Positions 1 to 11,945 of a DNA stretch of 64,000 nucleotides are shown in pieces (the first letter of the stretch is position 1; each line of letters begins with the position of its first letter). Source of the DNA: Saturnia japonica. Lineage: Eukaryota; Arthropoda; Insecta; Lepidoptera; Saturniidae. Made by a program: the position numbers and the translations under genes. The stretch covers positions 4,402,001-4,466,000 of the forward strand of contig CM065318.1 in assembly GCA_033032175.1 (NCBI GenBank), read 5' to 3'. The notes beneath the pieces were generated by a model that worked only from the letters and a program-made list of their open reading frames with translations, ran no database searches and had not been told where the DNA came from.

Positions 1-346
1 ATCTTATTTCAAAAATATTGTCAAGGAGACTAACGGAGGACCCTGCAGAATACCTGCTCAGGGCATTTTTTTGGAATTATTTGTAATTTTTTTTGGAAAC
101 CTTTTTCTTATTAAATACCGCTACACACTTTGATATTTAACTGTGCGATTTAAATATACAATCGGACTATACAGATAAATTGTTAGGTATGTTTAGGAAA
201 AACGATCAAACTGTACGGTTTAACTAACTATTGCAGAAAAACTACTTAGTTCCCTTGGTTTTGCAGCAGCAACTGCAGCAAGCATGCAAACAAGAAACAA
301 TCAAGCATACTGTCTCGCTGCACATCTTGCGCCGTATTATAATAGA
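1..346. other. AT-rich DNA, nothing recognised
   Basis: No open frame, repeat or RNA signal could be identified before the first Helitron. Confidence 0.5.
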
Positions 347-1022
347 CTAGCTGTGCCCCGCGGTTTCATCCACATATAATTTAGAAGAAATCACTGATTG
401 ACGATTTATAATACTTCAGTTTAGACAATATTTTTAACGGGCGGCCAGATGTCACATCGTGGCATTGCACGGCTCGTTCGCACCACTACTACCATAGACA
501 TAGACACGACCCCGAGTGTTGAATTATTTTAATTTTGTATTATCTCTCAAACTATGCGTCCAAATAACATGCTGTAAAAGACGAAGTTTATCTTCATTAT
601 AAATGTCTTTGTGATGAAGTAACTTTTGTTCGTAAGGATTAATATGCCATGCTTAAAAATAATGCTCATAAATTAATTTTTAATCTTCAAAAAAAAAAAA
701 AATACCTTATTGTAGCTTATATATAAGAGATAGATATATCCTATCGCTGACTTTTTTTTAGATATACTATCGGTAAATATTTTTGTACAACATTATATTT
801 ACTTATCATTAACCATTACACCAGGGCACGCGGATAACCATTTCGCGAGGGCTTCGACTTCCGCCTTACGTAACAAAAATCAATATTTAAGGCTAGCTGA
901 GAACTGTAGCTTAATGTTATATAGCCCATATTATTCCTCGTGAGTCTGGTAGATCCAGAGATTAGTGTGTTTAAACAAACAAACAAACAAAAAACTTTTC
1001 CGCTTTATTATATTAGTATAGA
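347..1022 (-). mobile_element. Helitron-like non-autonomous element, family A
   Basis: On the minus strand it opens A|TCTATACTAATATAATAAA and closes with CCGCGGGGCACAG-CTAG|T, the TC…CTAG structure of a Helitron inserted between A and T. 676 bp, with no coding capacity. Four further relatives lie at 25.9, 31.6, 46.6 and 51.2 kb. Confidence 0.75.
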
Positions 1023-1374
1023 TTTTACATGTTTTTTTTTAAATATGGAATGATTCGTATAATTTATAACTAAATGTTCTAGTCTTACCATTTCAAATTT
1101 CGAACTTTACGTCCCTATGAGGCCGATTCCTAAAAGTGCTTAACCTTTTTGAGCTTAGAAACCTTCAAATGAGGTACTTATATAGTACGGTGACTTTCGA
1201 GACATTCCAATTTTAAAGAGTATTTGCTCATATTTTTAGGTGAGTTCAACCTTTTTTGAATAAAATGGAATTGAGTTTTCAAACATGTGTCAAAATAAAA
1301 TGTAATTGAAATCAAAAGCCCCAAGGAGTATTGATATCAACTTCGAAGCAAATAACCGCCAAAATAACTGTCTA

Positions 1375-1690
1375 CCCATTTTTAATCCCATTAAGGGGTG
1401 AATTTCAATAAAATATAAAACACGTCTTCCATCGATTCTGTTAAAAAAGGTTTATGCAAAATTTGAAGTAAATTGGACCAAGGAATCACGTTGTCCCATA
1501 CAAATTTTGCCTCCCTTTTTCACCCCCTTAGGAGTAGAATTACGGAAATTCCTTTCTTATCGGATGCCTACGTCATACAAAGAACACACCCTCCAAGTTT
1601 CATGTCTACGATCAGCGGTTTAGGCTGTGCGTTGATCCGTCAGTCATTCAGGACAAAGCATTTTATGTGTATAGATAACTTTAAGAAATG
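1375..1690. repeat. Dispersed repeat L (two copies in window)
   Basis: CATTAAGGGGTGAATTT, CTTATCGGATGCCTACGTCA and GGCTGTGCGTTGATCCGTCA match, less well, 10,910-11,110 (TTTAGGGGTTGAATTT, GATTGTGCGTTGATAAATCA). A common lepidopteran repeat; the class cannot be told from these pieces. Confidence 0.55.
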
Positions 1691-2034
1691 ACTTCATAAA
1701 ATATAATTACACTTCTGAAGATGCTCTTTATGTGAGTCAGACTCAGAGGTACGTTAAACATTACCAATCTAAATATAATTCATAGCTTATGTCTAATTGA
1801 AATACTTTACACAAGACTGTACTTGCGTTTCACAAGAATCGATTGCTCAGGATTTCACAGTTGTTAATTTTATTAGAATTTAGAGAACAAATCACATTTC
1901 ATTAAATTTTTTAATGCAAATTCTAACAATAATGATTTTTAAAAATCTTGCAGTTCTTTGTTCATCTCGCTTTATTTGTTCTCTTCATTATACTTAATCT
2001 AAATGGAAATATTCACTAAATTTTGATTTTGAAA

Positions 2035-2200
2035 AATTCCCTAGTGTAACTTCAAAGTTGAAGGTCCGATGCTAATTAAATTAAAATGAGACCATCCTTG
2101 AGGTATCCCATATCAAATAAAAAAAGGATCATACAAATCGGTTCTTAACCAAAGAAGTTAAGGCTGAACATCCATACAAAAAAAACATTAGAATTGAGTA
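2035..2200. repeat. Dispersed repeat K (inverse copy at 41,640-41,830)
   Basis: AACTTCAAAGTTGAAGGTCC, GACCATCCTTGAGGTATCCC and GGCTGAACATCCATA reappear inverted at 41,640-41,830 (GGATGTTCAGCC, GGGATACCTCAAGGGTGG, GGACCTTCAACTTTGAAG). Confidence 0.6.
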
Positions 2201-2744
2201 ACCTCCGTTTTCTTTAAGTGAAAACTTCTTTAGCATCATTATAATTTGAAAGTCGATGATACGAAACGAAAAAGCGAAAGTTTGTTGTTGCCACGCAATA
2301 ATGAATTTTATTACCTCACTAAAAAGGCACAAAACAAAAGCTTTTTATACAACACTTGTGACATTCTGTTACTGATTGATATTGTGTTAGGTTACCATGG
2401 ATATTTCAAATGTGCATTAATTGAAAATGGTATTATGAATAATGATTGTGAACACTTGAATGTACATTTTCATAAACTTTATATTAGTCTGTATTTGATC
2501 ATTTTCTTAATTAAAAGAAACATAGCTGTGAAGGTTTACTTCTACCACATGTGAATTGCATACCTATATAATTTTTTTTAAGTCGATTAAAATTGATATT
2601 AACAAGTTTTGTGTATTAAAAAATATTCGCAAATGGCTTGCACCTTTGACAAAACATTCCATTATCCATACATTAAATTTAGCAATGATGGTACTGAGTC
2701 ATAAATGTCATAATACCACTACTACTGGTACCACAGGGAGCCAC

Positions 2745-2972
2745 CACTAGGTAGTGTACACTGACATGGCATCGATCGATGTCAGTTGGAATCCATACAG
2801 TGAGTCTCAGCTTTTGTTAAACGAAAACATCATGATGATATCATAGAGCGATTTTTAATACCCACCTGACTAACTACCACCCTCAAGTTGAAAATCTGTC
2901 GCTAAACACCTGTAGGTGTGTTTCGGCAGTTACTCTTGAGAGCCAATTCTGCACTAGGCTTAGCGTATTACT
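2745..2972 (+). repeat. tRNA-derived SINE, family S1
   Basis: A box-B-like AGTTGGAATCC, then GTGAGTCTCAGCTTTTG, AAATCTGTCGC and CACTAGGCTTAGCG in the family order. Confidence 0.65.
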
Positions 2973-3195
2973 ACTATAAATCTTCTTCTTCTTCTTCCTA
3001 ACTTGGCAAGTAGTCCTCTTTAATGAAGAACATTACTGCCATTATTGAGTTAATATAGTGTCCTGTCTTATGACGATTTCAGTATCCAGTGTCAATGGTT
3101 TTAAGCCCTTATAAAATTTTCCAATATACAAAGTGGAGTTTTCAGTGTTTTTAAACATTCCTAAAATTTTCCAGCGTCAATGCTTTCAAGCTTCG

Positions 3196-3742
3196 TATAC
3201 CATTTCCATTTCTTTACTTTCTCGATGACAGCTCCTGTGAAAACTTGAACGAGCGTCTTTTTTACATTATGTATACATTATTTTATAAAAATATGACGTT
3301 TACACACGTACAAGGTTATACCAGAGTCGGAGAAACTGATAGGGATGGAGCTATATCGATAAACGTAACACGATAACAGACCCGATATTTTTTCTCAAAA
3401 TGTAAGAACCTAAACTACTGCCGGATAATTTTGTACAAATTTATTAACTAATATTATATTTAATTACAAGATGTTACCGTATTAATTCTTGATTGATAAT
3501 GCCAACTTCTTCAAAATTTTCGAAGCTGTTGTAAAATAAGTAGGTATAGGTATGTACTCGACAATGAAACGAAATATCTATTAACGACAGGTAATCTTTA
3601 TTTATTTATTTTAATCAAAATCTGATGAATCGTCACTGTCACTCGATGAGCTCGATCGATATCATTACTTATTTGTTCACAACACTACAACTATCAAATT
3701 AGAACTGTCATCGAGAAAATAAAGAAATGGAAATAGTATAGT
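3196..3742. mobile_element. MITE with about 36-bp terminal inverted repeats, copy 1
   Basis: The left end TATACCATTTCCATTTC…CTCGATGACAG is repeated inverted at the right end (CTGTCATCGAG…GGAAATAGTATA) with two mismatches. Flanking TA suggests a Tc1/mariner-type target. 540 bp, no coding capacity. It is nested in another dispersed repeat. Confidence 0.8.
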
Positions 3743-3759
3743 AATAGATATTTCATACA

Positions 3760-4010
3760 AAGTGGCGTCCATCAAGATGGTGGCTCGCTTGTTAGAACGA
3801 TTTAAGGAGTTTTTGTGATATGCCAAAATGTTTGCCTTTTGCATTATAACTATTACTAATCCATTTGACTTATACACAACAACCAAACTATATCACGGAA
3901 AACGCCACCTATAATACATAATATAGGGTCATAAAACCTAAGTTAATTAATTAAAAATAAAAACCTAAACATGTCACTTTAAGATCCCGCCAAAAACTCC
4001 TATTATAGAT
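3760..4010 (-). repeat. Dispersed repeat E, interrupted copy
   Basis: AAGATGGTGGCTCG, ACTATATCACGGAAAACGCC and CACTTTAAGATCCCGCC on this strand match 5655-5995 and 49,120-49,265. The other half, CTTCTTCCTAACTTGGCAAG to about 3075, lies left of MITE copy 1, so the MITE region splits it. Confidence 0.6.
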
Positions 4011-4152
4011 CATCTCTTAACATGCAGAAAGATTGGAAGAGTGGCCAAAGACCTCGGAGCTAAACCTATAAAGAATTTAAAAATCATAAACATGTCAGAC
4101 CTATTATTACCATTAGAAATCGAGCTGAGACCGTGGATGATTAGGTACTCGT

Positions 4153-4253
4153 TGGATATTACATTATGTGTATGAAACCCAATTTTGCGGTTGATCTGCG
4201 TGGGCGCGTGGCGCGGCCGCAGCGGTCTGAGCCGATGATGTCATTAATGCAAC
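4153..4253 (-). CDS. Weak candidate downstream exon for the 12.2-kb signal-peptide gene
   Basis: A GC-rich island in AT-rich DNA. On the minus strand it follows GCAACAG and starts in the phase that would complete the codon left open at 12216, giving Gly then CINDIIGSDRCGRATRPRRS and a stop near 4153. The upstream pyrimidine tract is poor, the implied intron is about 8 kb, and the peptide matches no family I know. It could equally be chance or repeat-derived. Confidence 0.2.
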
Positions 4254-5049
4254 CTGTTGCATTTTGTATTTGTTTTTGATATTTAAAATGACTACACGGT
4301 ATAGAGAGTGAGACGAAAAAACGTAAAACCTCTATGTTTAACAAGTTTTTGAAGTCGTACCTCTTTGGCGTATTTAGTAGAGGGTAAAATTGAGAACTGC
4401 GCGCGCATCATGTGACGGAAGTGCGTTATGATGAAATTAGCTATCAGTGATAATAATTGAATTAATTTCCCTTTTTTGGTGTAAATTAATTAGACAAGAG
4501 TAAATAATAAATACACATTATTTTAATCAGATAAAATTAATGTTTTTTAGGTTCACCATTAAATTAATGTTTAGATTTTGAAGGCAAGACGATGATTAAA
4601 ATTAATGTTTATTATTGTTAACGTTTATTTATACACCATAAAATTATTTTTACACGATTATAAATAAATCAGTAAAATGAATTTATATTATTATCATTGA
4701 TGGCTAACTTCATCATGTTCTTGGTCACAAGGAATAACTTTTTAGGAGTATTTTTTTTTTGTTACCGAAATTTGTATTCACTTTTGTGTATGTACATTTT
4801 TAAAATAAGACTATAAAAAAGAAATCTTGGTTATATTTTATAGATACTAACGCTAAAACTACCTAATGAATTTCCACCAAACCCTTCACCTGTAGGTATA
4901 CATAAAATTATTGAGGTTTACCGTTATGGGCACATCAAGGAAAAACTACTGGATAGATATTGATCACTTTTTTTGTTTTACTCCATAGGTACTTAGTCCT
5001 TATCAAAAAAAATATCACGCTATCTTCACTCAATAAAAAGTTATTAAAC

Positions 5050-5126
5050 TTTTAAGAAACTACAATTTTTATAAGCACTACGCGATCTTCTGTCGTCCAC
5101 GCGAGCGAAGCCGTGGGCACAGCTAG
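5050..5126 (+). mobile_element. Helitron-like 3' end (family H)
   Basis: Ends with the hairpin CCACGCGAGCGAAGCCGTGG then GCACAGCTAG|T. The upstream 60 bp match the piece ending at 8541. The element probably extends left to about 4,840, but no 5' terminus is visible. Confidence 0.6.
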
Positions 5127-5654
5127 TTAGATAATAATCTAAGTTTGAAGTAGCGACATAGGAAATCTTCTAAAATCATTTTCTTCATAGAACATAATTT
5201 TAAATGTTTATTAATAAATACAGAACACAAGTGAATTTTTAAAATTATTTAAACTCCAATGATGATGTCTGTTTTAACAATAAGGAATAGGTAAATAAGT
5301 ACCTACGTGTGAACAAAATAACGATGGTATTCTCACACTAGGAACGTCTAGTCAGTAATTTATATCACATAGCTCATATGGCGTATAAATAACAATAAGC
5401 TCTCCAGATGTTACGTGAATTATGGTGTTGCTAACTTCATCGATATCTCCGTGGGAACTTTAGCGTATAATAAATCTTATTCTCATGAAAATATATAAAA
5501 CTAAAACCCATTAAAAAAAATTTAACAAACCCAACCTCCTTCGATTCTAAAGAATAGATAAAATACATCTTTTTCTTATTTTTTATTGGCAATGTTTGTT
5601 TATACATAGTTCTGCCAATGTTATGTGGATATAATATTTTTTCTAATCTCATGT

Positions 5655-5995
5655 TCAAATGACGCTTTAAAAAGATGGTGGCTCCTTTATTATAACCCAA
5701 GTCATGGTGAAGCTGTAAAAGCTGTCTGAGACTTCAGGGCCCTTATGGCTAACACTGTAGTCAGTCAGAAGAATTTTTTTTTATTATAACTGACCAGGTA
5801 GATTTTTAGCAACCCAAAATGCATGTTTTTAGTAATTTATAATCCACTTCAAGTTATTGTGCATAATAACTAAACTACATCACGTAAAAAGCCACCAATA
5901 GTAACATAATATAGGGTAATGTGACATTAACTTTATTAATTAATTAAAATTAAAAAAATCACTTGACAAATTAAGATCCCGCCAAATTATAATTT
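5655..5995 (-). repeat. Dispersed repeat E, with nested short retroposon
   Basis: AAAAAGATGGTGGCTCC, TACATCACGTAAAAAGCCAC and ATTAAGATCCCGCC; the retroposon occupies 5697-5779. Confidence 0.6.
5697..5779 (+). mobile_element. Short retroposon copy with 11-bp target duplication
   Basis: Begins CCAAGTCATGGTGAAGCTG and ends CAGTCAGAAGAA before T-rich DNA. TTTATTATAAC is repeated at 5686-5696 and 5780-5790. It lies inside a copy of another dispersed repeat (5655-5995). Confidence 0.8.
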
Positions 5996-6169
5996 TTTAA
6001 CGAAAAAGAAGCACTATAATTTTTTTATTTAAAATAAATTACAGTATCATTAGGATTTGTCAACAGGAAAAGTTGAAGAAAATCAGCTCATAGTTAATTA
6101 AATCCGCAAAACGGTGGTCAGGCGAAGTCGGGCACACCTAGTCAATACAATTAATAAAACTGAACTGTG

Positions 6170-6662
6170 TGTTTGTAATGTCAAAATAACAGCTTTTTAC
6201 TAAAATCATATGAAAGTATATACGATACCTATAACAAAAAACCCCATTTTAATCATTTTTGTCTGTCTGTCTGCTTATTCCGGGTAATCTCCGAAACAGT
6301 TAGATCAATTTTGCCGAGAATTTTGCTGACAGATAGCTGATGTTATAGGGAGTAACTTAGACTTAAACTTATTTTAGGAAAATAATTAGGGTTCCGTACA
6401 AATAAAAAAACTGGTCATGGTGAATCAATTCGGGCGCTTAAATGGCTTACGCTGAGTTAACCATAAGCGATATAGCAAATTAATGTACTACGTAATTGTA
6501 AGCATTAAAAAGACCTACAAAGAAGTCAGCGAGAGTATATGTCTATCTTCTAAGGAACACCCACAATAAGCATTTTTGTCTATAAAATAGCCGGGAGTGA
6601 GGGAATAAGATTCACGCGGGCATTCTGTAGTCCATGTGAGCGAAGCCACGGGCACAATTAAT
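6170..6662 (+). mobile_element. Helitron-like family B copy
   Basis: Collinear with 52,685-53,192. Contains GTCTGTCTGTCTG, a GGGTTCCGTACAAATAAA block and the terminal GAGCGAAGCCACGGGCAC; the CTAG terminus has decayed to TTAA. Confidence 0.7.
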
Positions 6663-7197
6663 CTTAAATAAAATAGTAAGGTAATTCCCGACGAAGGTAA
6701 TTACGAATACTATTCACGTACCTATCTATAAACCACAACTCATAACAACATGATGCGCTTGTTATTATGAAATATGCCTATAATATTATATTTACTTTTA
6801 TATTATAATGTCAAGTACGTATTATTCATACAGTGTGGCACAACAACGCCATATGTTCCCCGCGGCTTTGTCATCGTCAAGAATATAATGAACTCGGGTA
6901 ATTCAGTACTTGTTACGATGCTTCGTTAATCTCGGAGCGTATGTTCAGAGCTAACAAAGTTAAAACAACTTTCAATATTTGCGTTCAAATTATGGACTTG
7001 TCATGGATGTCAATCTGTAGGTAAGGTGGGTTTGTTTTTTTAATAAAAATCCTTTTTTGTCAAATCTAAATTAATAAATCTGTAGTCCTTTCTGTACTTT
7101 TAACTTTTTTTTTTAATTTCCTGATCACGAACGATACTGATCACGAATATGCTATTAAATTTTTTTTTGTGTGTCTGTTAGTATGTCCGGATTTAAT
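6663..7197. other. AT-rich intergenic DNA, nothing recognised
   Basis: No coding or repeat signature seen. The stretch 7581-8439 is likewise blank apart from scattered simple sequence. Confidence 0.4.
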
Positions 7198-7580
7198 TTA
7201 AAAACGGTTTGACCTATTCATATAAAATGTTGTACACGGGATGCTTATGTCATCGGTCAATTGATAGGAAATTTTAATATTACTTTTAGGAATCGTAAAA
7301 AAAAAACAATTTTCAAAAAAATCTATTTTCTTTATTCTCGGCCGATTTTGATGAAATTTTGTACACGGACTTCCCGTAAGTCTTTCCATGAGTGATAAGT
7401 TAGGTGAATTTTCAATAACACTTTTAGGAATCGGAAACAAAAGAATTTCCAAAAATTTAAAATTTCATACATTTTCTTAACAGATTACGATGAAATTTTG
7501 TAGACGGGAAGACCATAACTGAGAGACTACAAGAACTGCTAATAATACATTAGAAATCGTAGAATAGAATTATATTTGAC
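7198..7580. repeat. Degenerate tandem repeat, about 150-bp unit
   Basis: Three successive units share TGTACACGG (or TGTAGACGG), a ttttaggAATCG motif and GATTTTGATGAAATTTTGTA. Spacing is about 150 bp. The translation of one strand repeats too, but no gene is implied. Confidence 0.55.
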
Positions 7581-8439
7581 CACCGATTTTGATGCAAATT
7601 ATACAAGGGAAATACATGCACTACTCAGTTGATATGGCATATGAACTGTTACCAATATGAGTAAACATAAATTTACGGGATGTAAATAGTTATTATGTAG
7701 TAATTACTTAGTATTAGTTTCTCTGATACTAAGCCTGTAGTTTTATGCTACGTACATACATTATTAAAAAAAAAGTTTATATAAAAGATTCCGAATCGGC
7801 AGGACTCAAACGATTGACCACTCGTACTGTGTACATTCAACAGTGCGTAGAAATCTAGTCATCATAACAATAATTATACCGAAAGTAACTGCATTACTAC
7901 CACGTTCCAAGAAACCTCTCGAGTATTTTTTAACAAGGTAAATTGATAATTTAAAAATCCTTGACACACGTATCTAAATTATTCATTGAGACCGTTCCAA
8001 TGATCTGGAACACAATATCTCTGCTGTAAAAGATGCTCACATACATTCATCAACTAGTCTTTCAAAGAAAAACAAACCAAATTAAAATCGGTTCTGCCCT
8101 TTCGGTTGCTACGATGCCACAAAAAGACACACAGATAAGTGTGTAACAAACACGAGGGTTAAAAAGACTTCTACCTAAAGTCTAACAAGCGTAAAAGGTA
8201 TGTATGATATAGGACATGTGAAATAAACGTGATAATCACATTATGGAACGGTTTGTTTAACAGCAGCGTGTTATAATTCAACTGTCCACTACTTACTTAA
8301 TTAGGACCGAAACATAAAAGTAAATTAATTTACTCATAACAAAATTGATATTGTCCGTTCGTCGTTGTTAATCTAAGTAAAGTTAGTTTCCTATCACGCA
8401 AAAACTTGATTTTGATAAAAAAAATTTAATCATCACATT

Positions 8440-8541
8440 AACTTCATTCAATAAAACTTATTAATATTTAAGAAATTACAATTTTTATGAGCATACGCTT
8501 TCTTCTGTCTTCCACGCGAGCGAAGCCGCGGGCATAGTTAG
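8440..8541 (+). mobile_element. Helitron-like 3' end (family H), second copy
   Basis: Matches 5050-5126 (AATTTTTATGAGCATACGC, CTTCCACGCGAGCGAAGCC) and ends GGGCATAGTTAG|T, so the CTAG terminus is mutated. Confidence 0.55.
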
Positions 8542-8549
8542 TAAAGTAA

Positions 8550-9010
8550 TCATCATCATCATCACAGCTGAAAGACACCCCTTTCTGGAAATAGGCCTCC
8601 CCTAATAATCGCCACAATAACCGTTCCTGCGCTGTTTGCATCCTTTGCGCAACTTTTACCAGGTCGTGGGTTCACTTTGTGGTGGGTCTGCCTATGCTGC
8701 GTCTTCCGATACGTGACCGCGACTCGAGAACTCTACGGCATCATCGACCATCCGTCCTACGAAAATGTGCCCCGCCCACTGCCACTTAAGTCAAGCAATT
8801 CTTAGAGCTATATCAGTTACTTTGGTTTTTATCCGTATCTCCTCATTTCTGATTTGATCACGCAAAGAAATTCAGAGCAGAGCCCTTTCCATTGCCCTTT
8901 GAGTGACCTTGAGTTTTATTATGAGGCCCATTGTTAGCGACCACGTTTCAGTGCCATAGGTCATCACTGACAACACACACTGTTCAAAGACTTTCGTCTT
9001 GCGACACTGC
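8550..9010 (-). pseudogene. RTE-like LINE ORF2 fragment, frameshifted
   Basis: Minus-strand translation in mixed frames gives pieces of the C-terminal part of an RTE-type polyprotein: a VMTYGTETWSLT-like box (about 8940-8990), ERALLGISLRDQIRNEEIR (about 8850-8900), then a KWQWAGHI box (about 8780). Frame breaks separate them. No intact reading frame is left. Confidence 0.7.
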
Positions 9011-9312
9011 TATATCTTGGCAGATATATCTATATATTTGGGGGCTACCATAAAACTGTGACTCCAGAAAAAAGCGCGTGTGGTTCTGTGATAAAAGGAA
9101 GATAAAGAAATTAGATTGAACAGCTCTTCAGAATACTCGCCATGGACTGTACAACACGCTCATCGAGGCAAGTTTCACAGCCGGCGACATGAAATTTCTT
9201 AAGCAAGCGTGTAAATACATTATGTGGTGGTTAGTTTAGCAATTAAATAATTCACTCCAGTCTTCTTTAGTGATTTACTACTGTTAATTATGAATAATGT
9301 TGTTTCTTTAGC

Positions 9313-9868
9313 CCGTATGTTCCCAAAGTGGTCCATATGGACCCCTGGGGGTCGATTTAGAACTTCAAAGGGTCCATGCCAGCGAAAATAATATTTTGGG
9401 GTCCGCGAGTTGCCAATGGAAGTCAACAAAATAGTGAAAAACTTTGACTTTCTTTTTATAAATAGATTAATAAAATATAATAAGTAGTACCTTTGTACTT
9501 GCATAAAACTTTTTTTGAATATACATACGTATAAGTAAATATTTGTACAAGGTAAACGTTTATGGAAGATATGGAGCTAATTTATGAGTGTTTCATGATT
9601 ACTTGCATCAATCATGGAAAAATTTAGCATCGATGATGGGATGACCTTATGAAATTATTTTTATAGGTACTTTTTAAGACCTGTACCAATTGTACTTGTA
9701 CAGACTTGTTCAATTCGCTAATAAACTAATAATTTAAACAATACGGATGTAAGAGACAAACGATGTTCATTTGTATTTTGAATTTTCTAAATAAAGTATT
9801 TAGTGGGGGTCTACCCAATACATTAAAAAGTGGTAAGGGGTCCACGAGACAAAAAGTGTGGGGACAAA
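9313..9868. mobile_element. Probable hAT-derived non-autonomous element
   Basis: The left end has TTCCCAAAGTGGTCCATATG and GACCCCTGGGGGTC; the right end GGGGTCCACGAGACAAAAAG with TGTGGGGAC, a weak inversion of the left. Such paired 'white/shade' ends typify hAT relatives. The interior is not coding. Confidence 0.45.
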
Positions 9869-9883
9869 AAGCAATGCTTTAGC

Positions 9884-10118
9884 CTAATGGTCGGCAAACT
9901 TATTAGCCAAAAAGCCAAATAAGAATATTACAACAATGTAAAAAAAATTGGGAGCCAAATCTACTTGTTTAGTAAACTTTTATTACACGAAATAAGTAGT
10001 ACACTAAATAAAACTAAATTTCATACTTAATAAATAATTATTAATGCGCACAATGTGCTTGCATCTCCTTGGCTAAAGAGCCAAATTCGGCTCTTGACCC
10101 GCACTTTGCCGACCACTG
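9884..10118. mobile_element. hAT-like MITE
   Basis: Inverted ends TGGTCGGCAAA (left) and TTTGCCGACCACTG (right), about 235 bp. The flanks GCTTTAGC and CTTTAGTC suggest an imperfect 8-bp target duplication. CAGTGGTCGGCAAA ends are common among animal hAT elements. Confidence 0.65.
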
Positions 10119-10909
10119 CTTTAGTCTTTGCTTTGAACCATGAAGATTCTATCCACATAATTTTTCCAAAAATTTATTTTTATTTACTTGCTTTCATTGA
10201 TTTAAGTATGAATCATAGCATATGATGAATGAAAACACGTTAATGCAAGTTGGCATGATAAAAATCCTCTATTTTGCCTAGTTGTACGATATTTACCTAC
10301 AGTCGTCAGGCAGGTAAATTTAGAAATCCCTTCGCATGAAGAATCTGCCCATTAAAATAAAGCAATTATTTTTAAATTTGCTTTATTATGACAAGAATCC
10401 AAAAGGGCGAATGGCTTATGAAATTGTTACCTTATTATCTGAGAAATACGTCAATGACCAGTTTGTACGACAAAAACAAACTAAAAAAGGCATCTTTAAG
10501 TAACTAATCCTAAAGCGGTAAAAACTCACTTCTTCGTCGAAAATATTTCTTTTATTCGAACGTAAAGTTAATTCTTTAAATGAGTGACGAACAGACTGCC
10601 TGATGTGATTTTTACGTGTATCTATAGGTATATTTTTGTCCGCTCCCTTTCCTTGCAACATAACACTAATGACTACGTAAATAGTTACACATAATGTACA
10701 ACATGTTTGACATGGGAAATACTTTAGAGTGTGGATTTTATGGGCATGCTAGTTTTTAAAGCGGTCGCGTCCCTCTAACTTGCTATATTGACGAAATATT
10801 ATATTACGTAACCATGTAATAATCCTATCCCTAACCGTATAATATATATTATAGATAAACCCTGGCCACGCTTCACTGTCGATCAGTCTAATAAATTGGT
10901 AAATACCTA

Positions 10910-11110
10910 CCAATTTTCATAGATTTTCATACAAACTTTACCATTTTTTAACATACCCTCTCTCACCACTTTAGGGGTTGAATTTCCAAAAAGAGTGCAT
11001 ACCTGCAGTACAAAAGAAACCCAAATGCAAATTCTCACGGTTCTAGCTTGGGCAGTTTGGATTGTGCGTTGATAAATCAGTAAATCAGTTGTCTTTTTAT
11101 AGATTGTAAT
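10910..11110. repeat. Dispersed repeat L, second copy
   Basis: See the motifs shared with 1375-1690. It lies just before SINE S2 at 11,211. Confidence 0.5.
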
Positions 11111-11210
11111 ATGTTTGTAAAACAAAAAACCCGGAGGCACTATAATATGCTATCCAAAAACAACAGCTTCCAATCAAAGATCGGTAATCCATCGTTGTGA
11201 TTACGATGAA

Positions 11211-11440
11211 CTACCTCATTGGCCTAGTAGTCCTAAGCGCGACTGCTATGGTCGAGGTCCTGGGTTCGATTTCCAGGTCGAACAAAGTCTTATTGGGTAG
11301 CAGCTCGGAGTATGACTTTGTGTCCGATTGATGGCAATAGGCACTCCCCCTATTTCATGGGACCTAAAACCATAGGTGTACATTAGTACACTTCTGCCTA
11401 ACCCTTCGGGGATAAAGGCGTTATGGTATGTTATGTTATG
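11211..11440 (+). repeat. tRNA-derived SINE, family S2
   Basis: Head TGGCCTAGTAGTCCTAAGCG (box A) and GGGTTCGATTTCC (box B), then AGCAGCTCGGAGT, GGCAATAGGC, TACATTAGTACAC and CCTAACCCTTCGGGG, ending in short TATGT repeats. Confidence 0.8.
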
Positions 11441-11666
11441 TATGATTATGGCCTGCAAGGATATAAACTGGCTGATTCCCAAAACGCGATAAACACGATC
11501 GGATTCAGTTAGACCATTACCACCTCATTTAACTATTGGATATACATCGGCAGAACCACCGCTATACCTAGTGTATGATGGTCGTTTCCACCACCCTTTA
11601 ATTTCCATCCTTGACATCAGTTATCTCAGGTTAAAAAGTTTAGGTAATCCCACTCTATTTCATTAT

Positions 11667-11945
11667 TATTTATGCTTAGCATGGTGGTAGAGCATTTAGA
11701 TAGTCTGTCACCAAGCAACTTAACTGTGTTCCAGCAACTGCAGATGAGAGAGAGAGAGAGAGAGTCTAGGCTTAACATGTTAACATTTTAGACTACGCCG
11801 CCGTTACTAAATATTGATGGCTTGGCGACTAATTTTAAGCTTGAAGGTGGTAGCTAGCGAGGTGGACATTAAAAAAATGCCACCATCATGCTATGGTTTC
11901 ATCACGATGTTTTCCTTCACCGAAAGCTCAGGGTCATGGGCGTAG
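11667..11945. repeat. SINE S1 pieces in inverted arrangement with a GA microsatellite
   Basis: 11667-11745 is a plus-strand S1 middle (GCATGGTGGTAGAGCATTT); 11817-11945 is a minus-strand S1 piece (GGCGACTAATTTTAAGC, CCATCATGCTATGGTTTC). Between them is a GA run (about 11746-11764). Confidence 0.6.

Noticed and set aside
2246..2554. 102-codon plus-strand frame
   Set aside because: AT-rich Lys/Asn/Ile/Tyr composition expected by chance; overlaps an opposite-strand frame.
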